A stretch of DNA of 5,077 bases, taken from the NCBI GenBank assembly GCA_012035435.1, contig JAAUPH010000212.1:1-5077 (forward strand). The letters run 5' to 3'. Under the pieces are notes generated by a model that saw nothing but the letters and a program-made list of their open reading frames with translations, did no database searches and was not told where the DNA came from. A program made the position numbers and the translations under genes. Every line of letters starts with the position of its first letter. The first letter of the stretch is position 1. Shown here one piece after another: positions 1 to 5,077 of this stretch. The stretch comes from Sphingopyxis sp. GTDB lineage: Bacteria; Pseudomonadota; Alphaproteobacteria; Sphingomonadales; Sphingomonadaceae.

Positions 1-123
1 GGCGGTTCGCCGTTCGTGCCGATTGGCGGTCTGCAACAGTCGCTCGCGCGCCGTCAGGTGAATGACGAGATCACCAACTCGGATTACTCGCTCAATATGC
101 GCACCGAGCTGACGATCGCCTGA
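1..123 (+). CDS. C-terminal end of an unidentified protein (5' end outside window)
   Basis: The first frame is open from the window edge to a TGA at 121-123, giving 40 residues that end in MRTELTIA. Codon choice is strongly GC-rich at third positions and resembles that of gltX and gltA, which supports real coding. The segment is polar (PFVPIGGLQQSL, then a charged stretch RRQVNDEITNSD) with no membrane segment and no motif I recognise. It lies antisense to the extension of the comEC-like frame, so both cannot be intact genes here. The stop codon falls inside a tandem 11-nt repeat. Removing one repeat unit would extend the protein by 17 residues to a TGA at 180-182, so the true C-terminus may have been altered. 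No function is assigned. Confidence 0.5.
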   Translation, partial: GGSPFVPIGGLQQSLARRQVNDEITNSDYSLNMRTELTIA

Positions 124-130
124 CGATCGA
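109..130. repeat. Tandem 11-nt direct repeat spanning a stop codon
   Basis: CTGACGATCG occurs at 109-118 and again at 120-129, a period of 11 with one spacer base. The second copy supplies the TGA that ends the upstream reading frame. A unit whose length is not a multiple of three suggests a small duplication that shifted and truncated the frame, but chance similarity in GATCG-rich sequence is possible. Confidence 0.6.
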
Positions 131-192
131 GGCCACCGCGCGTCAGACGAAGATGCGTCGCGGTCGGCGGGGAACTGATTGAGCGTGGGATC

Positions 193-306
193 GACCGGCA
201 GCCACAGGCCGATGCGGTCGCGCTCGGCCTCCAATTGCGCCTCCAGCCGCGCGAACAGCGACGATCCGGCCCGCAATATGGGCATTTGAAGCGGCACTGT
301 TGCCAT
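193..306 (-). pseudogene. comEC: 5' fragment of comEC (ComEC/Rec2 DNA-uptake channel), truncated
   Basis: An ATG at 306-304 is preceded by an SD-like GGGGGA (minus strand, 321-316) about 9 nt upstream. The first 38 residues, with the motifs LFARLEAQLEAERDRI and LWLPV, resemble the cytoplasmic N-terminus of alphaproteobacterial ComEC proteins, which comes just before the first transmembrane helix. ComEC forms the inner-membrane channel for incoming single-stranded DNA in natural transformation and is normally about 650-750 residues. Here no hydrophobic helix follows: after Val38 (codon 195-193) the frame reads DPTLNQFP, then polar sequence that is simply antisense to the gene ending at 123. 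The frame stays open to the window edge. Divergent orientation to gltX with a 62-bp gap matches the comEC/gltX arrangement I recall in Sphingomonadales. The identification rests on a short N-terminal match. Confidence 0.5.
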
Positions 307-368
307 GCTAGGGCATCCCCCACGCCTCGAACGGGGCGCTTCATCCAGATTGAGCAAAGAATCCTCTT
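307..368. promoter_or_regulatory. Divergent comEC/gltX intergenic region
   Basis: This 62-bp gap separates the comEC-like ATG (minus) from the gltX GTG (plus), so transcription start signals for both should lie in or near it. I see a GGGGGA ribosome site serving the minus gene. In front of gltX there is only a weak purine run (GAGCAAAGAA, 352-361). No convincing -35/-10 pair is present for gltX, so its promoter may overlap the first comEC codons. Confidence 0.35.
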
Positions 369-1799
369 GTGACAACCACTAACCGTGCCGCCGAACCCAT
401 TTCCGGCGCAGCCGTCGTAACTCGTTTTGCCCCGTCACCTACGGGATTTCTACATATTGGCGGCGCGCGCACCGCGCTGTTCAACTGGCTATTCGCGCGC
501 CACCATGGCGGGAAATTCCTGCTGCGGATCGAGGATACCGACCGCGCGCGCTCAACCGACGCCGCGATTGACGCGATATTGGACGGGATGCGCTGGCTCG
601 ACCTGAACTGGGACGGCGATGTAGTCTATCAATTTGCGCGCGCCGACCGCCATGCCGAGGTTGCGCGTCAATTGTTGGCTGCGGGCCATGCCTATGAATG
701 CTGGCTTACGCCGGACGAGCTTGCCGCGATGCGCGCCGAAGCGCAAGAAAAGCGCCTGCCCTTCCGTGTCCACAGCCCGTGGCGCGACCGCAGCGATCGG
801 GGCGAGGGCGCGCCGGTCGTCCGCCTGAAAGCACCGCAAAATGGTGAAGTCACGATCGCGGATCGGGTCCAGGGCGGCGTTACGGTGCAGAACGCCGAAC
901 TGGATGACTTCATCCTGCTGCGGTCCGACGGCACACCGACCTATATGCTGAGCGTGGTGGTCGATGATCAGGATATGGGCGTGACGCATATCATTCGCGG
1001 CGACGATCACCTCAACAACGCGTTTCGCCAACTCGCGCTGATCCGCGCGATGGGTTGGGCGGAGCCGGTCTATGCGCATGTTCCGCTGATCCACGGCGCT
1101 GACGGCGCCAAACTCTCGAAGCGGCACGGTGCTCTGGGCGTCGATGCCTATCGCGATGAGCTGGGCTATCTGCCCGAAGCGGTGAACAATTATCTGCTGC
1201 GGCTCGGCTGGGGCCACGGTGATGCCGAGATCATCAGCCGTGAACAGGCGGTCGAATGGTTTGATCTTGCCAATGTCGGTCGTAGCCCGTCACGCTTCGA
1301 TTTCAAAAAGCTCGACAATTTGAACGGCCACTATCTGCGTGAGGCCGATGATGCGCGCTTGGCCGAGCTTGCGGCGCCGAAACTGGCGGAAACGTTGGGA
1401 CGCGATTTGGACGCGGCCGAGATGGACGTGCTGACGCGTGCCATGGCGGTGATCAAGGTGCGCGCGAAGTCGATGTTGGACGTGACTGCCGGGGCCATGT
1501 TCCTGTTCGCCCTGCGCCCGTTGGTGATGGAGGAAAAGGCGGCACAGTTGATTGAGGAGGCGCCCGCGGGTTTGCTGACGGCGGCGACGGCGCGGCTGCG
1601 TGCGTTGCCAGACTGGACAACCGATAGCGTCGAAGCCGCGGTGCGTGAAGAGGCCGAAGCGGCTGGGCTTGGCCTGGGCAAGCTGGCGCAACCGTTGCGC
1701 GCCGCACTCACTGGACAGGCCGTATCTCCGGGGATTTTCGACGTATTGCTGTTGCTCGGACGCGACGAAAGTCTGGCGCGTCTTGACGCAGTGCAATAA
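369..1799 (+). CDS. gltX: Glutamyl-tRNA synthetase (GluRS), class I
   Basis: This enzyme charges tRNA-Glu with glutamate using ATP in the cytoplasm. The product is 476 residues, a usual length for bacterial GluRS. The N-terminus carries [16 protein letters not shown], the class I HIGH-type signature (His29-Gly32). The [10 protein letters not shown] segment follows, and the second ATP-binding signature is [11 protein letters not shown] (KLSKR form of KMSKS, Lys248-Arg252). The C-terminal roughly 170 residues form the helical anticodon-binding region. GTG at 369 is the first possible start in frame, because a TGA lies at 351-353 with no start codon between. The next in-frame ATG lies far beyond the HIGH motif. 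The ribosome site is weak. No frameshift or missing residue is seen, even though the gene contains an A5 run (1305-1309). Alphaproteobacteria may carry a second GluRS paralogue; I cannot tell from this window whether this copy is the discriminating one. Confidence 0.97.
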   Translation: MTTTNRAAEPISGAAVVTRFAPSPTGFLHIGGARTALFNWLFARHHGGKFLLRIEDTDRARSTDAAIDAILDGMRWLDLNWDGDVVYQFARADRHAEVARQLLAAGHAYECWLTPDELAAMRAEAQEKRLPFRVHSPWRDRSDRGEGAPVVRLKAPQNGEVTIADRVQGGVTVQNAELDDFILLRSDGTPTYMLSVVVDDQDMGVTHIIRGDDHLNNAFRQLALIRAMGWAEPVYAHVPLIHGADGAKLSKRHGALGVDAYRDELGYLPEAVNNYLLRLGWGHGDAEIISREQAVEWFDLANVGRSPSRFDFKKLDNLNGHYLREADDARLAELAAPKLAETLGRDLDAAEMDVLTRAMAVIKVRAKSMLDVTAGAMFLFALRPLVMEEKAAQLIEEAPAGLLTAATARLRALPDWTTDSVEAAVREEAEAAGLGLGKLAQPLRAALTGQAVSPGIFDVLLLLGRDESLARLDAVQ

Positions 1800-1855
1800 T
1801 ATCCGGCAGGGGCCGGGAAAGTGGTAGAATCGCCTGCGGGCGACAGGGGAATTTT
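1800..1855 (+). promoter_or_regulatory. gltX-gltA leader with two small hairpins and gltA ribosome site
   Basis: The 56-bp spacer holds a GC stem CCGGC (1803-1807) / GCCGG (1812-1816) with a 4-nt loop. A second stem, TCGCC (1830-1834) / GGCGA (1839-1843), ends two bases before the strong ribosome site AGGGGA (1845-1850), which is 5 nt from the gltA ATG. Neither hairpin has a T-tract, so neither looks like an intrinsic terminator and read-through from gltX is possible. No good promoter is visible in the spacer. Confidence 0.45.
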
Positions 1856-3142
1856 ATGAGCCAGAGCAGCGCCAGTTTCACCCTTGGTGACAAGCAAGTC
1901 GATATGCCGATCCACAGCGGGTCGGTCGGTCCCGACGTCGTCGATATCCGCAAATTTTATGCACAAACCGGCGCGTTCACTTATGATCCCGGCTTTACCT
2001 CGACCGCCAGCTGTCAGTCGGCGCTGACCTATATCGACGGCGATGAAGGCGTGCTGCTCCATCGCGGCTACCCCATTGGCCAGCTCGCCGAACAGTCGAG
2101 CTTCATGGAGGTTTGCTATCTGCTGCTGAACGGCGAATTGCCATCCAGAGATGCGCTGGCCAATTTTGACAACACGATCACCCGCCACACGATGCTGCAC
2201 GAGCAGCTGGCGACCTTTTATCGCGGATTCCGCCGCGATGCGCACCCGATGGCGATCATGTGCGGCGTGGTCGGCGCGCTGTCTGCCTTTTATCATGATT
2301 CGACCGAGATTAGCGATCCGCATCAGCGGATGATCGCCAGCCACCGGCTGATCGCCAAAATGCCGACGATTGCGGCGATGGCGTATAAATATTCGGTGGG
2401 CCAGCCTTTCATCTATCCCGACAACAGCCTGTCCTACACCGGCAATTTCCTGCGCATGACATTTGGCGTGCCCGCAGAGAAATATGAGGTTGTCCCTGCG
2501 GTGGAGCGCGCGCTGGACAAGATTTTCATCCTGCACGCCGACCATGAGCAGAATGCGTCGACGTCGACCGTGCGGCTTGCGGGATCGTCGGGTGCCAATC
2601 CCTTTGCCTGTATCGCAGCGGGCATCGCTTGTCTGTGGGGCCCGGCGCATGGCGGGGCGAACGAGGCGGCGCTTAACATGCTGCGCGAAATTGGGCGGCC
2701 CGAGCGCATTCCCGAATATATCGCGCGGGCGAAGGATAAGGATGATCCGTTCCGCCTGATGGGCTTTGGCCACCGCGTCTATAAAAACTATGATCCGCGC
2801 GCGACCGTGATGCAAAAGACCGTGCGCGAAGTGTTCGACGCGCTGAAGGTCAATGATCCGGTTTTCGAGGTGGCGCTGCAGCTGGAAGAAATGGCGCTCA
2901 ACGACCCCTATTTCATTGAAAAGAAGCTGTTCCCCAACGTCGATTTTTACTCGGGCGTGATCCTGTCGGCGATCGGTTTCCCGACGACGATGTTCACTGC
3001 ACTATTTGCGCTGGCCCGGACCGTCGGTTGGGTGGCACAGTGGAACGAGATGATTTCAGACCCCGAGCAGAAAATCGGCCGCCCGCGTCAGCTCTACACT
3101 GGGCCGACGCAGCGCGACTACGTGCCGGTCGGCCAGCGCTAA
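1856..3142 (+). CDS. gltA: Citrate synthase, type II (hexameric)
   Basis: This enzyme condenses acetyl-CoA with oxaloacetate to citrate, the first step of the TCA cycle, in the cytoplasm. The product is 428 residues, essentially the length of the Escherichia coli enzyme. The motifs run in order: [15 protein letters not shown] (His227, His230), WGPAHGGAN with catalytic His265, [13 protein letters not shown] with catalytic His306, and NVDFYSG with catalytic Asp363. These match the classical His264/His305/Asp362 triad offset by the initiator Met. The extended N-terminal domain (residues about 1-60) is the one found in NADH-regulated hexameric Gram-negative enzymes; regulation here is inferred from family, not seen. 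The ATG at 1856 has an excellent AGGGGA ribosome site. The gene follows gltX by 56 bp on the same strand and may share its transcript. Its TAA (3140-3142) directly abuts the stop of the opposing kinase gene. Confidence 0.98.
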   Translation: MSQSSASFTLGDKQVDMPIHSGSVGPDVVDIRKFYAQTGAFTYDPGFTSTASCQSALTYIDGDEGVLLHRGYPIGQLAEQSSFMEVCYLLLNGELPSRDALANFDNTITRHTMLHEQLATFYRGFRRDAHPMAIMCGVVGALSAFYHDSTEISDPHQRMIASHRLIAKMPTIAAMAYKYSVGQPFIYPDNSLSYTGNFLRMTFGVPAEKYEVVPAVERALDKIFILHADHEQNASTSTVRLAGSSGANPFACIAAGIACLWGPAHGGANEAALNMLREIGRPERIPEYIARAKDKDDPFRLMGFGHRVYKNYDPRATVMQKTVREVFDALKVNDPVFEVALQLEEMALNDPYFIEKKLFPNVDFYSGVILSAIGFPTTMFTALFALARTVGWVAQWNEMISDPEQKIGRPRQLYTGPTQRDYVPVGQR

Positions 3143-4553
3143 TTACTGATCAGCACCCGCGGGCAGGCGCAGCGTAAAGCGGGCGCCCTGCCCCGGCGCG
3201 CTGTCGACGCTAAGGTCGCCGTCCATCACCAGCGCCAGACGCCGGGCGATGTAAAGGCCAAGGCCGGAGCCGCCGCTGTCGGTGCGGCCAAGCCGTTCGA
3301 ATTTTCGAAAACGACCGCCTGTTGCTCGGCGCTCATCCCCTGTCCCTGGTCGGCGACGGTGATCGAAACCATCGCACCGTCGCTTTCACCGCGAATCCAA
3401 ACCATGGATCCCTCTGGGGAGTAGCGGATGGCATTGCCGATAAGGTTGAGCAACACTTGGAGAACGCGACGGAATTCGCCGATGGCGGGTAGCGCCTCGT
3501 CATGGTCAGGTACATCAATTCTGATCTGTTTTTCCTCGGCCTTCATGGCGAGAAGACCAACCGCGCGGCGGGCAACGTCGGCAAGATCGACGGGTTCGCG
3601 CGCGGCGTGAAAACCGGGGCGCTCGATGCTCTGCAGGTCGGCCAGGTCGTCGATCAGGCCCAGCAAATGCCGTCCCGCATGCGCAATATCCGCCGCATAG
3701 CGCGCATAGTCAGCGCGAATTGGTCCTTCAAACTGGCCCGAGATGGTTTCAGCCGATGCAATAATCCGGCTGAGCGGCCCCCGCAGGGCGCCATCGATGC
3801 GGCGGCCGAATCGCGGGTCCGACAAAGGCAGCGAGCCGAAGGCAGGGTCGGCAATCCGGGGCTCTGCGCCGACATTGGGAAGGGCTTCCCGATCATCGGG
3901 TTCGGCGATTGGGGTCAGCCAGCCGCGAAATCCCGAAAACCCCCGCCAATGTCGAGCAAAGCGGTTCCGGCCATCTGCATCACGGTCGGTTCGCGGCCAC
4001 TGGTTGCCGCCAGACGGACGCGTTGCCCATCAAAATTGCGGTTGTCGCCGAGGCCGATGAGCAAGGCGAAGCGCCCCTCTGCATCGGGTTCAAGTTCAAA
4101 CACTTCGGACACCGAGCGGCCCTGCCATTCCATGGCGAGCGGGGCGGTGTCGGTCGGCTGGAGGAGCACAAGGCGCAACTGTTGATCGCATTCCCAGCGC
4201 CATGCGCCGGGTTCCGCGGCGTCAACCGGCGCGCGCGCGGCAGGATCGACGAACACCGGTTCATGCTGTGCGGCCTCGGATCGCCAGTCGCGGATGGTGA
4301 GGCTGACGCCTGCGTCATCGGGGACGATGGAGACGACCGCGCTGATGTCGCTATGATCGTCGGCAGCGACCATGGACCGGGTGATATCGCGTTCCAGCCG
4401 CATTGACAGCGCCGCCAGCCGGGCCAGCTGCGGCAGCATCAGCGGGCCGCCAAGCCGTCCGCCAGCGCGTTCCTGCAACCGTAGCAGTGCAGGGTCGGCC
4501 GATACGAGCAGGCCGCCGGGATCGATCCGGCCAAGGATGCTGCCGCTGCTCAT
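3143..4553 (-). pseudogene. PAS-domain sensor histidine kinase-like protein, two frameshifts and no H-box His
   Basis: Three overlapping frames join into one protein if one base is restored at each of two homopolymers: the A4/C5 run at 3936-3944 and the T4 run at 3302-3305. The restored gene is 471 codons (470 aa), ending in TAA at 3145-3143. As read, translation stops at 3917-3915. Restored layout: an N-terminal PAS-like part (GRIDPGGLLVSADPALLRL); a second PAS-like domain about 110-212 (WRWECDQQLRL to GFRGW); a dimerisation helix pair about 245-310; then an ATPase domain with N-box NLIGNAIRYSPEG (Asn374), G1 box DQGQG (402-406), F-box VVFEKFERL, and G2 box [12 protein letters not shown] (about 428-439). 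In the H-box the sequence is IDGALRGPL, with Gly255 (codon 3792-3790) where SHELRTPL has the phosphorylated His. No membrane segment is seen, so a soluble protein is expected. Start ATG 4553-4551 overlaps the TGA of an upstream frame (ATGA). Alternatives are an intact gene with two sequencing errors, or a DivL-like pseudokinase. Confidence 0.8.
3161..3193. terminator. GC-rich hairpin just downstream of gltA, possible 3' end signal
   Basis: GGGCAGGCGC (3161-3170) pairs with GCGCCCTGCCC (3183-3193), giving ten base pairs with one bulged C and a 12-nt loop. It starts 18 nt after the gltA stop, inside the last codons of the opposing kinase gene. No T-tract follows, so it may stabilise the gltA mRNA end or assist Rho-type termination rather than act as an intrinsic terminator. 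Confidence 0.35.
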
Positions 4554-4657
4554 CCGCGCGCGCCCTCGCCGCGATGCCGAAGTGCTGCGGCACGTAGGGT
4601 CATTTCATGCGCCATCGTCGCATCGGCGTCGTGGGAGATCCGTGCCGAGTTCGAAGT
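4550..4657 (-). CDS. C-terminal fragment of an unidentified protein overlapping the kinase start
   Basis: A minus-strand frame ends with TGA at 4552-4550, overlapping the kinase ATG as ATGA, the classic sign of translational coupling in an operon. The last residues (SARISHDADATMAHEMTLRA, then ALRHRGEGARG) look like a charged helical C-terminal tail. Further upstream (above about 4657) the frame stays open to about position 5056, but it runs antisense to the kup fragment and turns into Ser/Arg-rich shadow sequence, so the real gene is probably cut at about 4655. I do not recognise the family. A short ATG-started peptide (MAHEMTLRA, from 4615) is another possible reading. Confidence 0.4.
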   Translation of the reverse strand, partial: TSNSARISHDADATMAHEMTLRAAALRHRGEGARG

Positions 4658-4660
4658 GAA

Positions 4661-4729
4661 TTCCCGCCGGCTCTCTCGCCGGACGGGAAGCGCGTCGCCG
4701 TGCAGCGCTCCCAGTCCATCTTCTACTAG
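4661..4729 (+). pseudogene. Possible C-terminal scrap of a TolB/WD40-like beta-propeller protein
   Basis: In the frame ending with TAG at 4727-4729, the residues [16 protein letters not shown] match the repeat signature ([15 protein letters not shown]) of TolB-like propeller blades found in S9 peptidases and WD40-like proteins. GC-rich third positions agree with real coding. The match begins at a GAATTC (4658-4663); upstream the frame gives unconvincing Arg-rich sequence back to a TAG at 4595-4597. After the signature only SQSIFY remains before the stop, too short for a normal blade. It is either a gene relic or a chance match. Confidence 0.3.
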
Positions 4730-4731
4730 GC

Positions 4732-4971
4732 GAGGAGACGGACGTGCCGCTGGGCCTAAAGTCAATGCAGCGCTGCGGCGGCGATTTTGACATGATGCAC
4801 ACCAGCTTCTTCCTGTCGCGCCAGACCCTGATCCCGAGCGATCATCCCGGGATGCCGATCTGGCGCGAGAAGCTGTTCGCATGGATGCTCCGCAACGCCT
4901 CGACTGCGATGGCGTTCTTCCGCCTGCCCACCAACCGCGTGGTCGAGCTGGGAAGTCAGGTGGAGATTTGA
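4732..4971 (+). pseudogene. kup: 3' fragment of kup (KUP/HAK/KT low-affinity potassium transporter)
   Basis: The frame reads EETDVPLGL, then [31 protein letters not shown] and the terminal [12 protein letters not shown], which closely matches the conserved C-terminal cytoplasmic domain of Kup proteins (E. coli Kup ends in NRVIELGTQVEI). Kup imports K+ across the inner membrane by proton symport and is about 620-650 residues with 12 membrane helices. Only about 79 C-terminal residues are present, with no membrane helix. Upstream of Glu-Glu (4732-4737) the resemblance stops and the frame reaches a TGA at 4657-4659. A GTG at 4744 with GAGGAG 7 nt upstream could start a 75-residue peptide, but this is probably fortuitous. 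The TGA is at 4969-4971. Confidence 0.85.
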
Positions 4972-5077
4972 TCCCGGCCAATTGGGCCGACCACAATTGG
5001 CTTGGCTGAGCCGTGTGACTTCCCGGCTTTGCTTGGAAGATAAATGCTAAGTTCATAATCCGTGTGACAATTTTTGC
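4972..5077. other. Non-coding tail downstream of kup
   Basis: This 106-bp stretch has no convincing gene. It becomes AT-rich toward the window end, unlike the rest of the window. It holds the inverted repeat at 4977-5001 and two copies of CCGTGTGAC (5011-5019 and 5060-5068, 49 bp apart). TTGCTT (5029-5034) and CATAAT (5054-5059) resemble a -35/-10 pair, but the 19-bp spacing is long, so a promoter for a gene beyond the window is only a possibility. Confidence 0.4.
4977..5001. repeat. Inverted repeat after kup stop (hairpin, possible weak terminator)
   Basis: GCCAATTG (4977-4984) pairs perfectly with CAATTGGC (4994-5001) across a 9-nt loop, 5 nt after the kup stop codon. The position fits a transcript-end hairpin, but no T-run follows, so termination strength is doubtful. 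A longer-range pairing of GGGAAGTCA (4950-4958) with TGACTTCCC (5016-5024) would enclose it. Confidence 0.5.

Noticed and set aside
286..313. TTGAAG with CTAGGG 16 bp downstream as a gltX promoter
   Set aside because: The -35 is fair but the -10 is poor; support is too thin to annotate.
84..344. Minus-strand 86-codon frame starting at 344 with two Cys-x-x-Cys-like spots
   Set aside because: It is out of frame with the comEC-like N-terminus, which has a better ribosome site and a family match. The cysteines arise from reading the same bases in another frame.
1783..1802. TTGACG ... TAATAT as a gltA promoter at the end of gltX
   Set aside because: The spacing is only 8 bp, far below the usual 16-18 bp for a sigma-70-type promoter.
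1331..2815. Long minus-strand open frame (494 codons) antisense to gltX and gltA
   Set aside because: It is the antisense shadow of GC-rich gltX/gltA codons; its Arg/His/Ala-rich translation has no recognisable domain, and both sense genes are certain.
3502..4406. Plus-strand open frames (227 and 165 codons) across the kinase region
   Set aside because: They are shadows of the minus-strand kinase, which carries clear N, G1, F and G2 boxes. The plus-strand translations show no domain and have biased composition.
4550..5056. Full 168-codon minus-strand frame as one gene
   Set aside because: Most of it is antisense to the confident kup C-terminus and is Ser/Arg-rich. Only the part below about 4657 is plausible coding.
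1..5077. CRISPR array, tRNA or rRNA gene, transposase, toxin-antitoxin pair or defence system
   Set aside because: No regularly spaced repeats, cloverleaf-like segment, rRNA sequence, DDE-type protein or known small toxin frame was seen on either strand.

Overview
The window looks like a piece of an alphaproteobacterial chromosome, most likely from the order Sphingomonadales (a Sphingopyxis- or Sphingomonas-like organism). The reasons are high-GC coding sequence, a gltX-gltA pair facing a comEC-like start, and the wording of the encoded proteins. The placement comes from remembered family resemblance, not from a search.

Layout. (1) Positions 1-123 hold the last 40 codons of an unidentified rightward gene. 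(2) Positions 193-306 hold, on the minus strand, what looks like only the first 38 codons of comEC. The resemblance stops at about 193 and the reading frame runs into the antisense of gene (1). (3) Positions 369-3142 hold two intact rightward housekeeping genes: gltX (glutamyl-tRNA synthetase, GTG start) and gltA (type II citrate synthase, with the full catalytic triad), 56 bp apart. (4) Positions 3143-4553 hold, on the minus strand, a PAS/histidine-kinase-like gene whose stop codon abuts the gltA stop codon with no gap. It carries two apparent single-base deletions in homopolymer runs and has Gly where the H-box phosphoacceptor His is expected. (5) From about 4550 to 4975 lies a patchwork of gene ends: the C-terminus of an unknown minus-strand gene overlapping the kinase start (ATGA), a short plus-strand TolB/WD40-like tail, and the last 79 codons of a kup-type potassium transporter. 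(6) Positions 4972-5077 are non-coding, with an inverted repeat and a short direct repeat.

How it fits together. The intact core is translation (gltX) plus entry to the TCA cycle (gltA), probably read in the same direction and perhaps partly co-transcribed. The kinase gene is transcribed toward gltA and reads as a pseudogene unless the two indels are sequence errors. Both flanks look rearranged: genes are cut abruptly and joined to unrelated gene ends. This could be real chromosomal rearrangement and decay around an essential pair, or chimerism from cloning or assembly; the sequence alone does not decide. I see no CRISPR array, tRNA, rRNA, transposase or defence system, and no convincing new multigene system. 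The most notable items are the degenerate kinase and the two mosaic junctions.
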